This document shows positions 1-9,892 of a stretch of 64,000 nucleotides of DNA, piece by piece. Source of the stretch: Ascarosepion bandense (lineage: Eukaryota; Mollusca; Cephalopoda; Sepiida; Sepiidae); contig JBBBDQ010000751.1 in NCBI GenBank assembly GCA_037127315.1, positions 124,001 through 188,000 on the forward strand. The letters are read 5' to 3'. The notes beneath the pieces were generated by a model that worked only from the letters and a program-made list of their open reading frames with translations, was not told where the DNA came from and did not search any database. Within the stretch, counting starts at the first letter, position 1. Each line of letters opens with the position of its first letter. The translations under genes and the position numbers were made by a program.

Positions 1-330
1 AAGATGTAACCGTAATTTCTACTCCAACAGCTTCTTTTCTCGCGCTTCCCGCCTGTGGAATTTCCTTCCACAAGCCTGCTTTCCCGACAACTACAATCTC
101 CAGGTGTTTAAGTGTAGAGTCATTAGACACCTCCTATCACACTAACTTCCAATTATTCTCAGAACACTCTCATCTACCCAACCCTCATTCTCAGTATCCT
201 TACCCGCCTATCACCCATCCCCTGACATTTTCTATATTTAACCATCCTTCCTCCACTCTATGTAGCCCCCTGCGCTGTAGTGGCAGTGAAATTCCTTGCT
301 CGGGGTGAAACGCTTATAAAAAAAAATCGG
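1..330 (+). mobile_element. CR1-like LINE, 3' end fragment
   Basis: The sequence encodes the last residues of a non-LTR reverse transcriptase protein (motif SRxSRLWNxLPxxCFPDxYNLQxFK, degraded here). A 3' UTR follows, and then the family tail, read here as 'CCTTGCTCGGGGTGAAACGCTTATAAAAAAAAA'-like sequence ending near 330. The same tail recurs on both strands through the window, which defines the family. The copy runs off the left edge, so its 5' extent is unknown. It is non-functional. CR1/Jockey-type is my family guess from the C-terminal motifs. Confidence 0.8.
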
Positions 331-343
331 CTGACTGCAGACT

Positions 344-511
344 AATATCAACTGCTTTGGGGCACCTCGAGGTGGTGTAATGGTTAGCAAGCTTGTCTCG
401 CTAGAACTATTGCAATTAAGTAGTGAGTTCGATCCTCACTGGGTACCCCATATTTTCGGCCTTGTGCCACATCTAAGCTGCGCTTAGTAAATTACAATAT
501 CAACTGCTTTG
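344..511 (+). mobile_element. SINE-A: complete 136-bp tRNA-derived SINE with 16-bp TSD
   Basis: The element is 360-495. It is flanked by identical direct repeats AATATCAACTGCTTTG at 344-359 and 496-511. The head has a pol III box A (TGGTGTAATGGTTAGCA) and a box B (AGTTCGATCCTCACT), so it is a tRNA-derived SINE. Its 3' end contains GGCCTTGTGCCACAT, which also occurs at the 3' end of the LINE at 985-2001. That is typical of a SINE using a partner LINE's reverse transcriptase. A second, edge-truncated copy lies at 63895-64000. It is inserted into an R1 repeat. Confidence 0.9.
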
Positions 512-662
512 TAGTTCTACTGAACTCCAGTAAAACTCTAAAGAACTCTCTAGAACTTCTAAGAACTTCCAAAGAACTTCTCGAGTTTACTTCCTGATAA
601 CTCTTTAAAAATTCTGTATTTGGCAGATTTGGTGATACGATGCATTTGGTTTACTTGCAGCT
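512..662 (+). repeat. R1 repeat, GAACTTCT-rich portion
   Basis: This stretch has repeated GAACTCT/GAACTTCT words followed by a CGAGTTTACTTCCTGATAACTC stretch. The same sequence, with the same neighbouring blocks, occurs at 2002-2110, inverted at 3715-4080, and at 60110-60345. R1 is an interspersed repeat of unknown class. Its other end carries promoter-like sequence at 60033-60107. LTR or foldback origin is possible, but no coding region is attached. Confidence 0.6.
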
Positions 663-805
663 TATTTGAAGTCCTTTTTTCTCATTCTCTTCAGCTACCT
701 TCTGTAGGAGGTCTTGTAGTTTCCTCTCCGTGTCTGCAATCAGCATTGTATCATCTGCGTATCTTATGTTGTTCAAATTATGGCCTCTGATAACAAATTC
801 TAGCA
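663..805 (-). pseudogene. RTE-like LINE reverse transcriptase fragment (YADD region)
   Basis: Read on the minus strand, this matches the block around reverse-transcriptase motif C seen intact at 11345: an NLNNIRYADDT-like stretch followed by KLQDLLQKVAEENE. It is a short internal piece with no LINE end, inserted in R1-type sequence. It is non-functional. Confidence 0.75.
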
Positions 806-969
806 TAAAATCTAGGATTCTCAAATACTAACTTTAAAAATCACAGAAAGACACTGGACTTGAGCTTAAATCGCTTGAAATACAAACACAAACCTACACC
901 AAAATAGGCCGGACCATCACCATAGGAAACAAAAATCTGAAGCCAATAGAAGAGAAAAGTTATAAGCCA

Positions 970-2016
970 AACAGCAAAGAACTTCAATATTTATTGTACA
1001 TATGTACAAATGTGGCACAAGGCCTAAAACGGGGATGTGGAACGCTGGTCATCCTCTGTCCTAATTTAACTTAGCTATTCACTTTCGTCGACCCTGACAC
1101 ACTTACAATAAACCTGACACCACAATACCACATTTTTACTTGCCATTCTTACTTCGTCCACCATAATACCTCAGCTGCTCTATGTAGTCCTACTTAACTC
1201 CCATATGTACAATTTTCAGTGGAGGGCATGGGCAGCAAATAACAACATTAAAAATTCCCCAATGTCTATTTACAATGAAATACAATATATACAAGAAACT
1301 AAACAAAATCATATTAGTAATAAAAGCCCCCACTACTCTAAGACTGTGACAGCAAAATCTCTTCCCCGGACGAAATATAATGCGTAGCTTTAGAAATATA
1401 ATAATACCACTTAACCGATCAGCAATCACTCACACAATCATTCACACATTTAAACACCATAACAAAAACGAAAAGCACACTTGAAAAATAACGAAAGACG
1501 CCACGCATCCACCGGAGAACTAACATTGTTGAACACCTAAAGTGGGAAGGGGTGGGGGATTAAACTAAAAGAAAACTGGGGACAAAAAGAAAAGGGGGCC
1601 AATGAGCAATCATAACCTAGCTAAGTTAACTTTAAAGCGAGAAACAGAGAATCAAAATTTATCTACTCTAACCTAACAGGGAAGGGGTGTACATGTTCTG
1701 CCCAGCACACCCAATATCCTGATGCCTAACCAGCATCAAACAACCACTCCAGGTCAGCACCTTTCACTCGACAGAAACGCGCAAGACTCACCCACCTTTT
1801 GCCAAATTCAGATGGAGTGAGTCGTCTCCTTTCCGTCCTGATCTTGACTTTAAGCTGATGCTTAAAGAACAAGATCAGTTGGGAAGAGGTAAACTTCTCA
1901 TCACCATAGAATTCCTTCTGTCGCGTCGTCCAAATCACGACTCGCAGAACACATAGTAAGCAAAAGAGCACATAGTGCTCAGCCCTAGATAACGGAGGTA
2001 AAACAGCAAAGAACTT
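970..2016 (-). mobile_element. 5'-truncated LINE (I/Nimb-like?) with 15-bp TSD
   Basis: The insert 985-2001 is bounded by direct repeats AACAGCAAAGAACTT at 970-984 and 2002-2016. On the minus strand, 1971-1726 encodes a basic, W-rich tail (VVIWTTRQKEFYGDEKFTSS..., ...RRRLTPSEFGKRW) resembling the C-terminus of I/Nimb-type LINE ORF2 proteins. This is followed by an 800-bp 3' UTR ending GGCCTTGTGCCACATTTGTAC...AATAAA. Homologous 3' UTRs occur at 57655-58017 (+) and 60350-60835 (-). The clade assignment is tentative; the TSD is seen directly. Confidence 0.75.
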
Positions 2017-2110
2017 GTCGAGTTAACTTCCTGTTAACTCTTATTAATATAGGAGGGAGAGTTCATTATCTGAGAAATAGGTGTGTTTCACCATAACAAT
2101 AGGTTCGTCC
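2017..2110 (+). repeat. R1 repeat, arm of inverted pair (left)
   Basis: About 80 bp (GAGTTAACTTCCTGTTAACTC through GTTTCACCATAACA) are repeated in inverted orientation at 3720-3805 with a few mismatches. The two arms enclose 1.6 kb that contains a LINE fragment and the candidate peptide exon. Confidence 0.7.
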
Positions 2111-2119
2111 ATCACCAGG

Positions 2120-2520
2120 TCTTTCAGTGAGTTCACCCTGTCTAAATTTAGTGAACCACAGAGTAAAAGATGCAGTTTATAAGTGTGCGAGATAACAGTT
2201 AACCCTTTAACTTTTGCAGTGATTCGCTTTTGAGTCTGACCCGCAGAGCAATGGTTCGCGGGAAGAAACTTCTTGTGTAGAACTTTCTTCTCATCAGTGG
2301 ACTATCGAGGGAATAAGAGTGGTTTCCTATGTGAGTGACATGGCGGATCTTAGCCGTGAAGTTTAGAACTGGCAGAACTATGAAATGCAGCTTGTACAAG
2401 CAATTTCCATGGAAGTAGCGATAGAGTAGTTAGAAGTCTGCTGCATCTCGTTTTACTAGAGAGAGGCTGGAGGACAAAAATAATGATATATTGAACCAAA
2501 TTTCCTTATAGAAGATGCAG
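2120..2520 (+). repeat. Unclassified interspersed repeat U1, copy 1
   Basis: The part 2330-2520 (CATGGCGGATCTTAGCCGTG... to the GTAGTTGCTC block) reappears in direct orientation at about 5370-5600 at moderate identity. No coding content was recognised. The two copies flank a 3-kb block and could be parts of one larger unknown element. Confidence 0.5.
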
Positions 2521-2559
2521 CGATTGATCCGCTGTAGTTGCTCTGTTGTAAACACGAAA

Positions 2560-3240
2560 TTAAAAGTATCCATTTTGCATATATACAACTCAACCATTCG
2601 TCCGTGCATGGAGTACTGCTATCATATATGGTCAGTCGCCCCTGCTGTTCATCTCAGTGTTCTCGACAGGCTGAAAAGGAGAATCAGTAATGTGATAGGT
2701 ACCGACTTGGGGGCTCGACTCCAGCCGCTTCCCCACCGACGGGATGTGGCTTCCCTCTGTTCTATAAATACTTTCATGGCTTCTGCTCCAACGAACTTAA
2801 GTCACTGGTGCCCCTGCAAGAGGTGTTTACTCGTGCAACCAGACTGGCAACTGGGTCCCACCCATTCACTGTTAGATCAACCAAATGCAGCCGACAATTC
2901 TACTCTTTCAGCTTCTTTTCTCGCACTTCCCGCCTGTGGAACTCGCTTCCATATTCTTGCTTTCCTGACGGCTACAACCTCCTAGAATTTAAATGCAATG
3001 TCAATACTCATTTCTTAACCACTTGACTCTAGTTCTCTCCACACCAACCTGTATATATTTTTCCCTTCTCTCCACCTTTGCAACTGTCATCACACCTGTA
3101 TTCTGATTCTTCTCTTGCTCCCTTCTAACTGGTTCGTCTTTCTCTTCACTCTCCACCTATCTAATCTTTTTACTCTTATGTAGTCCCTTTCACATCAATG
3201 GCGTTACCGCCTTGCTCGGGGTGATATGATTTTTAAAAAA
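2560..3240 (+). pseudogene. CR1-like LINE, reverse transcriptase C-terminus and 3' tail
   Basis: The frame from about 2560 encodes LHIYNSTIRPCMEYCYHIWS, then VLDRLKRRISNVIGTDLGARLQPLPHRRDVASLC, the conserved post-catalytic part of the family. It shifts frame near 2800-2900 and ends SRLWNSLPYSCFPDGYN. A 3' UTR and the tail CCTTGCTCGGGGTGATATGATTTTTAAAAA follow. It is 5'-truncated, lacks the catalytic domain and carries frameshifts, so it is a dead insertion. Confidence 0.9.
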
Positions 3241-3491
3241 ACTCTCTTCTCTTTTACAAAAACTCACAATTCCGTGTGAAATCTTGATTTTGACGATTAC
3301 TTAAAGGATTGACCCCGTACTAAAAAAGACGAAGCCGGATTTCGCGATCCGATGTTAAATTAATTTTCTAACCAATGAAAGGAAGCGATTTGAAAAACCG
3401 AGAAAAATATTAACAATCCAGCGTGAAAAACTAAATAGCTATAAAAACACAAAGAAAGTCATAATCAGTCAGTGAGATGGAAGCAGCGATA

Positions 3492-3662
3492 TCATACACC
3501 AGCAACATGTGACAAAAACATCAAATACTGACCAGGACATAAGGTCCCGTTACACATTCGTTTTCCTTCTGCACTCGTGCTATTTTCTTTTACCTCTTCT
3601 CTATCCTCAACATACTCGCAGTCAACAAGAAAGAAGACGACGGCAACAACAATATACTTCAT
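3492..3662 (-). CDS. Candidate secreted-peptide exon (unconfirmed)
   Basis: From the ATG at 3662 the frame encodes a short N-terminal segment with Lys at position 2 and a hydrophobic run (IVVAVVFFLV). An acidic stretch with Glu/Asp follows, then a GKR-type basic site, then a short stretch with two cysteines (MCNGTLCPGQ). This is the layout of a signal peptide, propeptide and small mature peptide, as in neuropeptide or venom-peptide precursors. A possible splice donor (CCTG|GTCAGT) lies at 3533/3532, and a polypyrimidine-AG acceptor precedes the ATG. It sits between inverted R1 arms, with no visible second exon. A chance frame is quite possible. Confidence 0.25.
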   Translation of the reverse strand: MKYIVVAVVFFLVDCEYVEDREEVKENSTSAEGKRMCNGTLCPGQYLMFLSHVAGV

Positions 3663-3714
3663 CTCACTCCTAAAATTAACAACCGATAAGTACAATTATC
3701 TTTATAGGTTTACC

Positions 3715-4080
3715 TTCTGTTATGGTGAAACACACCTATTCCTCAAATAATGGACTCACCCTCCTATATTAATAAGAGTTAACAGAAAGTTAACTCGAGA
3801 TGTTCTTGAGAAGTTCATAGGAGTTCTTTGAAGTTATAGAGAGTTCTTTAGAATTCTATTGGAGTTCAGTAAAACTATTAGTTAGTTGCAGTTTGGACAT
3901 AGTTAGACTAAGGCAGTTGATATTAGTCGGCAATTAGCTGAAAACTAAGGAGTCAGCTTTCAGTGGAAGATTACCAAGTTCCTAACATTTAGGGCGCGTT
4001 AAGTCGATTAACAACTGACATAGCACGATTATAACTTTCAGTGCGAAAACTACTCCACAGCACCTTCCTTTTCACTTTCT
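3715..4080 (-). repeat. R1 repeat, inverted copy
   Basis: The sequence is the reverse complement of 2017-2100 and then of the GAACTTCT block at 512-600. It continues into a segment (TTAGTCGGCAATTAGCTG..., AAGTCGATTAACAACTGAC) that matches 60110-60345 in the opposite orientation. No open reading frame of note is present. Confidence 0.65.
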
Positions 4081-4440
4081 CGCCGGCCATAAAAAAGAAG
4101 GAACACAGACTTTATTAGTAACCTGTTAAACTTTCTGCATACACACATTCTGCTACTTACAACGAGAACTTTTGTTTCACTTAACTACATACTACACTTT
4201 CTCATTGAACATTTAACTCTTACAAATTGATTAACTGTGTACATTTTCTCATGGAACATTTAACTCCTACGAATTAATGTTATTCTGTTCTTTAAATAAA
4301 ATTTTGCTTTAACATACAAACGATTGACTTTTATTCTTTCACATTTCGACCTTTTGATAATTCTGAGAACTCTGATGATTACGGATAAAAGTTGTAGGGA
4401 GTTCGCTTATGTCTGACTCAAGGCCATTTTAATAAACACT
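4081..4440. other. Unannotated AT-rich spacer
   Basis: It contains only a short internal duplication of the type TTTCTCATxGAACATTTAACTC (about 4198-4275). No coding, RNA or transposon signature was recognised. Confidence 0.5.
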
Positions 4441-4600
4441 CAACCATTTCCTTTCTACTTCAGCTTCAATTAAAGTCAGTGGAAAAGGGAAGGCCAAGAA
4501 AGCGTAGATTAATAAATATTTACAGACAGATGCGCCATTATCAGGCCACGAGTTATAAGATCTCTTGGACTCATTTGTTTTGCTGCTTCTTTTCTTCTGT
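4441..4600 (+). repeat. Unclassified repeat U2, copy 1
   Basis: The segment AAGTCAGTGGAA...GCGTAGATTAATA...TCTCTTGGACTCATTT...TGCTGCTTCTTTTCTTCT recurs at 5590-5720. Just downstream, 4700-4780 resembles 55195-55260 (GTGGAGTAGxxGAGTxGxCGG). It is an interspersed repeat of unknown class. Confidence 0.5.
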
Positions 4601-4928
4601 TGTATACAATTGGATAAAGAATAAACTGCGAGTCAAAATGGATATCGTCTTGACATCAACGATGAATAAGAAACACGTATATACAAATACACGGAACAAG
4701 GAATACAATTGTTTTTTATTCTTTTTCGGTAACGTGACGTGGAGTAGAGGAGTGGTCGGAGAGATATCACACACGCATACGAGGACAGTTGACTGTTTGG
4801 AGCTGTCAAGGCTTCTCGGTTGATTCGTGTCTATCAATTTTGTCTTGGTGGATTACGATAGTCTCTAGTAAATACTTCGTTCAGTGATACATCAGTTGTT
4901 CTGACCTCAGCAACCCAGGACATGTCTC

Positions 4929-5270
4929 CTAGATGCTGACGAACTGCGCATCGTTGGTCATGATTGAGTGTAATGGAACATCATCATTTTCGGGTGCTGA
5001 AAGTGTTGTTGCTTTTTTGTAGATTACAGGATAAGTCAGCCACGGTGACAAAGAATTAACGTCTAGATATTTTGGAACACCCTCCAATCGAAAGCCTTCT
5101 GAGCCGTCTGGGTTACCCGATTTGACGATATATTTTACAGTGACGTTTACTCTGTACAAGTCGCAAGGAATCACTAGAGATAGGTTTAGCGTAAGACGCA
5201 GTTTATTCTGATAGGAGGGGAAGATAATGGTTAGCTCTAGACTAGAACAGAGTAAGATTGTGGTGATCAA
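4929..5270 (-). CDS. Unrecognised 113-codon frame
   Basis: The frame is open and not of low complexity (for example RLTLNLSLVIPCDLYRVNVT, and a DGSEGFRLEGVPKYLDVN stretch). Its composition looks protein-like. I do not recognise a family. It has no clear start context, is near U1/U2 repeats, and may be a relic of the ORF of that unknown element or a host exon. Confidence 0.2.
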   Translation of the reverse strand: MITTILLCSSLELTIIFPSYQNKLRLTLNLSLVIPCDLYRVNVTVKYIVKSGNPDGSEGFRLEGVPKYLDVNSLSPWLTYPVIYKKATTLSAPENDDVPLHSIMTNDAQFVSI

Positions 5271-5589
5271 TGAAAAGTTCTCTTAAGGATTTGTTTCCAC
5301 GGGAAGAAGCTGTTTGAATGGAAATCTCATTGGTGTATATAGAGGGAGTATGGAGGATTTACTACAATCTGAGTCGCATGGTGGGTTCTGGCCGTGAAGG
5401 TTTGAACTGGCAGAATCAAGGAATACAGTTCACCCGAGCATCTACCACGGAAGTAACGATATTATGGAGTAATCAGTAGCTTACTACATCTCGTCTGCGA
5501 GAGAGAGGTTGGAGGGTAGAAAATAATAAAACAGTGAATCAACTTTCCTTGTAGTAGAAGTCGCTATTGATTCTATGTAGTTGCTCCAT

Positions 5590-5760
5590 TTCAAGTCAGT
5601 GGAATGTTGTGAGCTCAAGAAGGCGTAGATTAATAGATTGTATAGACGGATGAGCCATTATCCCGTAATCAGTTATAAGACCTCTTGGACTCATTTCTTT
5701 TGCTGCTTCTTTTCTTCTAACAATCGTTCAGAAAGAATATTACGTAAAAGGCAAAAAAAA
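5590..5760 (+). repeat. Unclassified repeat U2, copy 2
   Basis: This is a direct copy of 4441-4600 that directly follows the second copy of U1 (about 5370-5590). It ends in an A-rich stretch (5752-5775), as a retroposed tail would. Confidence 0.5.
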
Positions 5761-5879
5761 AAAAAAAAAAAAGAAGAAAAGACAAATGTTTGCAGATAGA
5801 CAGACTTGATTCACTCGTTGTATTTACAGCCATTTTATTTCACCGTCTCTTCTTTTTGCTTTTTCGTCAACTATTATCT

Positions 5880-6125
5880 TCAAAGATTTAAATACAATAT
5901 CGATCTTTATTTTCCTTCTTCTTAATTCATTTTTTATTATTGTTATATAATACATTTAAATATTTAAATGTATTTAAATGTATTTAAATGTAAATACATT
6001 ATAATACATTTAAATATTTAAATGTATTTAAATGTATTTAAATGTAAATACATTTAAATACAATATCGATCTTTATTTTCCTTCTTCTTAACTCATTTTT
6101 TATTATTGTTATATCTCCTTAATAA
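5880..6125 (+). repeat. 168-bp tandem duplication with TTTAAATG minisatellite
   Basis: The block AATATCGATCTTTATTTTCC... begins at about 5896 and again at about 6063. Between the copies is an array of ATTTAAATGT words (5950-6060) that are self-complementary and can fold on themselves. Confidence 0.75.
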
Positions 6126-6149
6126 CGTTTTTATTTTTCTTGTATTCTT

Positions 6150-6210
6150 TCACATTCAGTGACTCTTTGAGTCTTACTGCCTTGCATGGGGTGAGCCGAT
6201 TTAAAAAATC
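6150..6210 (+). mobile_element. CR1-like LINE tail remnant
   Basis: A short copy of the family tail (CTGCCTTGCATGGGGTGAGCCGATTTAAAAAA) is present with only tens of bases of 3' UTR before it. It is a heavily 5'-truncated insertion. Confidence 0.6.
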
Positions 6211-6264
6211 CCTAAGTGCTTATATATTAAGCCATATAAAACGTATTTGAAAACAGTCAAATAG

Positions 6265-6266
<2 letters not shown>

Positions 6267-6303
<37 letters not shown>

Positions 6304-6326
6304 CGTGCGTGTGTGTGTGTGTGTGT
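6267..6326 (+). repeat. (GT)n microsatellite with GC interruption
   Basis: This is a pure GT run with a GCGTGCGTGC interruption, ending at the 3' tail of the antisense LINE that follows. Confidence 0.95.
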
Positions 6327-6327
6327 T

Positions 6328-9112
6328 TTCATCCCAAGCAAGGCACGACCGCCACTGGTGCGCAGTGGGTTACAGTGAAAAAAAAAAGCAAAGTACAGGA
6401 GATATCGAAGAAAGGATAAGAGATTGATGGAAATCAAATAAACAAAAGATAGCATAAACAAAAGATAGCAGCTGACGTTGCATTAAATATTTGGAGATTG
6501 TAGCTATCAGGAAGCAAGCAAACGGTAGAGAGTTCCACAAACGAAAAGTGCTAGAAAAGAAACTGTTAGAGTAGAAGAGACGGATAGATTTAACTATTTC
6601 GACGGTAAAGGGCTGAGACCTAGAAGCTAATCTAGTAGCACGAGTAAATACATGTGGTCGGGGGAAAATCAGTCAGAGCAGTTGCCATGAAAATACATCT
6701 AGAAAAGACAGAGGGAAGCCACATCACGTCGGTGAGAAAGTGACTGAAGGCGTACTTCTAACTCACGATCAGTTATATTGAAGACCGTTCTTTGGATTTT
6801 GTCGAGAACTTTAAGATGAATAGCAGAAGAACCCGACAAGATATAGCAACAGTATTCAATGCAAGGACGAATGATATTTATAAATGTGCAAAATGGATTC
6901 TGACGAGAAAAAAGCTTCCGGATCGACAAAGTGATCCAAACTTCCTACCAGTTGATGCATCTGTGGAATCGATGTAGTCATTTTATTTTATATCATTTTA
7001 TATCAAGGGCGGGGGTGAAGTTAGCCTCTAGGCGTCATTCATTCTGATGGAAGGCATAAAAGTTTCTTTATGGTGGTTAAAGGAAAGCAACCTCGTTTTA
7101 GAGGAATGGAAATTTACAAGCCATATCTTACCCCATTCAATCACAGATGTTAGGTTAACAGCCAGGTTTACTTTGTCAGCCTTGACAAATTTCTTATTGA
7201 GGCGGGAATAAATGGTGGCGTCATCTGCTTAGAGGACTACTTAAAAACTGATTACATCAGGAAGATCATTGATGAATATCAGAAAAAGCGTAAGGCCTAG
7301 AATAGAGCCTTGAGGGATGCCCATGTTCGTATGGAAAAGCAGAAGCCACGCTCTTTGTCAGAGAGACTGTTGTGAGATGTGAGATGCTTAATTAGAGGTG
7401 TCAGATGTTTCCCCATCATTCTTAAAAACAGGAGCTATAGAAGAGGGCTTCCAACAAGCAGAAAAGCAAGAAGCAGTGGGACAATAGTCATATAGTTTAC
7501 AGAGGACTGCAGCTAGTTCTGGGGCACATTTTTTAGGACGATGACTGGAATTCCATCGCCTCCACTTGCCTTATGGGAGTCAAGCTTAGAAACTTTGGTA
7601 AAGACCATAGATGGGTTTATATGAATATTATTCAGTTGAGCTTCAGTTCTAGGTAGTATATTGGGTGTGGGCATTCCAGACGAGTCAAGTGTGAAGTTGA
7701 ACGAGAATTTGAGAGTAAAGCACTCGATCTTATCTGCTGTGAACGTTAGGACTTGAATTAATTGAATAGAGGAGTGATCAGGGGTTTTCTGTTGTTCAGC
7801 ATAGTCTTGCAGAGCCGCCAGTAGTCTTTGGAACTGAACTTGCGATATACTATACGCTGCTTCATACTATCAGCAAACAACAACTGTGTCACTCCGGTAT
7901 AACCGAAAGAAGTGATTCCTGTGGACGAGCAATCAGGAGAGAACCAAGGGGATGAACGAGGTTTAAGTCGGAATTTCCTACCTGGGATAACCAGAAGGAG
8001 ATTTCAGAGGCGCAGTCTTGAACAGAGAGACTAAAAACTTTGTTCCAAGAGATATCACAAAGGAAATCACGGAAGGAGTCCCAGTCTCGTTGATAGCAGT
8101 AAGATATTCTACTAATAGGAGATTCCTAGATAGAGAAGTAGAAAGAGACATTTACAGACACCACAGCATGATCAGAGTTGCCAAGATGGCAGAGCTGTAT
8201 AACATGGCAAGTGTCAGGGTTAGAAGAAAGAGATTTAGAAGAGAAGCGTCTCCATTTTGGTTACTGGGAATACGCGAGCGAGGAAATCCACCACCTGCGT
8301 GGGAGATTGAGTAGCAGAGAAGTTCAGCGTTTAGACTCGGGTAAGATCAGTGAAAGAGTTTTTCAGCCACTCTGCATGACGGGCATTAAAGTCACCGAAC
8401 ACAAATAGCAAACGGGTGAAGGGAAATGGCCTTGTCTATATTATCTAAAATGCTATCTAGTATGCAGCAGTCAAGAGAAAAGTGGGGAGCGGTAAAGAAA
8501 GAAGAGATAGCTTACTGAGTTTAGTAGTGAGAATGAGACACTTGTAGGAGCCAGCGAGAGATTTTCACTCACATAATCATGAGGTCTTGGAAATGATGCA
8601 AACTAAAAGGAAATTAATATTGAGCATCAGGAAGAGACAGCTGAAGTTCCTGGGACACGCAATGAGTAAGGGGGGCATGGAGAATCTGATACTAACAGAG
8701 GGAAAAAGAAACAGGGGAAAGCAACGGATAACATATTTGAAGAACCTAATCAGGTGGATGACGGAACGAGGATTGCATGGTATAACAGAAGACGTGCTCA
8801 GAGCCACCAGGGACAGAGAAACGTGGAAAGCCATGATCGCCTACGTCCTGAAGGGACAGGGCACATAGAAGAAGAAGAAACACCCAGATCATGCATGTGG
8901 ACATTGAAGTCCTTCCTAAAGAGAGGAAAGTTTCCAGGAATCAAGAAATCAGAGGAAGTTTTGGGAATTGTAGGGTTGGGGTTGGTTTCGTAGAGAGCTA
9001 AGATGTCATGGAACCTTTCGTTGAGGAACGATTCCACACAGCAAAAGTTGATATGGATACCACGGACGTTAGAGAAAGTGATGATGAGAAGTTCAAGTGT
9101 TTTAGTTTGACT
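6328..9112 (-). pseudogene. CR1-like LINE ORF2 (endonuclease to tail), degenerate and interrupted
   Basis: Read right to left, 9100-8880 encodes an endonuclease N-terminal region (SNVRGIHINFCCVESFLNER, DILALYETN). The frame resumes after a foreign insert at 8575, and 8400-8360 encodes the VFGDFNARH endonuclease motif. At 7590-7380 the reverse-transcriptase fingers are visible (KASGGDGIPVIVLK, then CAPELAAVLCKLY after a frameshift). At 6929-6699 the post-catalytic block IRPCIEYCCYILSG...DKIQRTVFNITDRELEVRLQ appears. The 3' tail at 6360-6328 has the usual CCTTGCTTGGGATG form. Many stops and shifts occur. It is the longest copy of this family in the window. Confidence 0.8.
8577..8880 (+). pseudogene. 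RTE-like LINE 3' end inserted in CR1-like LINE
   Basis: From 8590 the frame reads KRKLILSIRKRQLKFLGHAM, then RNRGKQRITYLKNLIRWMTERGL and RATRDRETWKAMIAYVLKGQGT, ending in a stop at 8866-8868. A GAA-rich tail (AGAAGAAGAAGAA) follows. This is the conserved C-terminus of the family of which better copies lie at 9903 and 11340. The endonuclease frame of the host LINE resumes almost exactly on each side (HMHDLGV | YVSENLSLAP), which confirms nesting. Confidence 0.9.
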
Positions 9113-9114
9113 GG

Positions 9115-9330
9115 TTTAATTTGATATCTTTGATTGTAAGTTTAATATTTACATTATTCGGACTATTGTCCTCATCTTTGTTGCCATTTGTACGACGTTT
9201 CGACCGTTGTATGCTTCGGCCTTCTTCAGGTTCTAAGAATTTTGAACCGAACCCTTTATTACAATCATTGGGGTATATCATCCTCATTACTTGCATAAAG
9301 CCTCGATTGGAAGTCATGAGTTATCTCCCT
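9115..9330 (-). mobile_element. Penelope-type terminal fragment with hammerhead-like motif, copy 1
   Basis: It is homologous to 13290-13510 and 38155-38405. The shared segment holds TTTACATTATTCGGACTATT and TTTGTACGACGTTTCG. The minus strand carries the hammerhead-like core described separately. No coding part is attached. The Penelope assignment rests on the known association of such minimal hammerheads with Penelope-like elements. Confidence 0.5.
9186..9236 (-). ncRNA. Hammerhead-like ribozyme motif (minimal stem III)
   Basis: The minus strand reads CUGAAGA, then a G-C rich stem II (GGCCG paired with CGGUC after one extra A), then GAAAC directly followed by GUC. Stem III would be only two base pairs, as described for hammerheads of Penelope-like elements, which are thought to act as dimers. 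The extra A after the CUGANGA box and the weak stem I lower confidence. Homologous motifs occur at 13370-13412 and 38218-38270. Confidence 0.45.
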
Positions 9331-9334
9331 CTAA

Positions 9335-9440
9335 CCCTGCAATTTTTTTTGTTCACCACTGCTGCACTCTGGTATTGAACTCACAACTCTAAGCATCAAG
9401 TCAGGAACTAACCAACGTCTATATCCACTGAGCCATGTGT
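9335..9440 (-). mobile_element. tRNA-derived SINE head (family C)
   Basis: The minus strand has ATGGCTCAGTGGATATAGAC (box A) and, about 45 nt later, GTGAGTTCAATACC (box B), in a tRNA-like order and spacing. It is a different head from SINE-A or SINE-B, and abuts the Penelope-type fragment. It is probably a diverged pol III-derived SINE rather than a functional tRNA, because no complete cloverleaf is seen. Confidence 0.5.
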
Positions 9441-9892
9441 TCGGTGACTTGATTTAGAGTTATTTTGGTAAGGAGAGACCTAGAGTAGCAGTAGCAGTCG
9501 GTCGTCAAATACAGCATGTGTGGGAAAGGGACTTGGGCAGACTGCAGCATAATGTGGCCTCAGAGTTGCCCACTGGAGGCATTTGCAGGGACACCTATTC
9601 ATGCACAACATGCAAGAAATCCCGATATTATTAAACTGTTGATCAAAGAAGCATCTCAAGACGCTAAGCAAGAGTTCGAGCTTCTAATTCTTAGTCAAGA
9701 GCAGCAACCAGAAAACTGCCAACCCGGTATGAAGATACATTGCCACCATTTACACACATCATAAAGAATTTGCAACAGACTATTAAAACCTGAGGAGAGG
9801 AAAGACAGCGGGAACCTCTTTTTAAGATGAAAGAGGAATGAGCCTCTAGTCATGTTCAAGGGAAGGGAAAGAAGTAGCGTCCAGGCAATAGG
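9441..9892. other. Unassigned stretch
   Basis: An 82-codon plus-strand frame (9516-9764) is present, but I recognise no domain. The surrounding purine-rich sequence gives no element boundary. No function is assigned. Confidence 0.4.

Noticed and set aside
360..450. Functional tRNA genes at this and other tRNA-like heads
   Set aside because: Boxes A and B are recognisable, but acceptor stems do not pair and the sequences occur as dispersed repeats with tails, so they are SINE heads.
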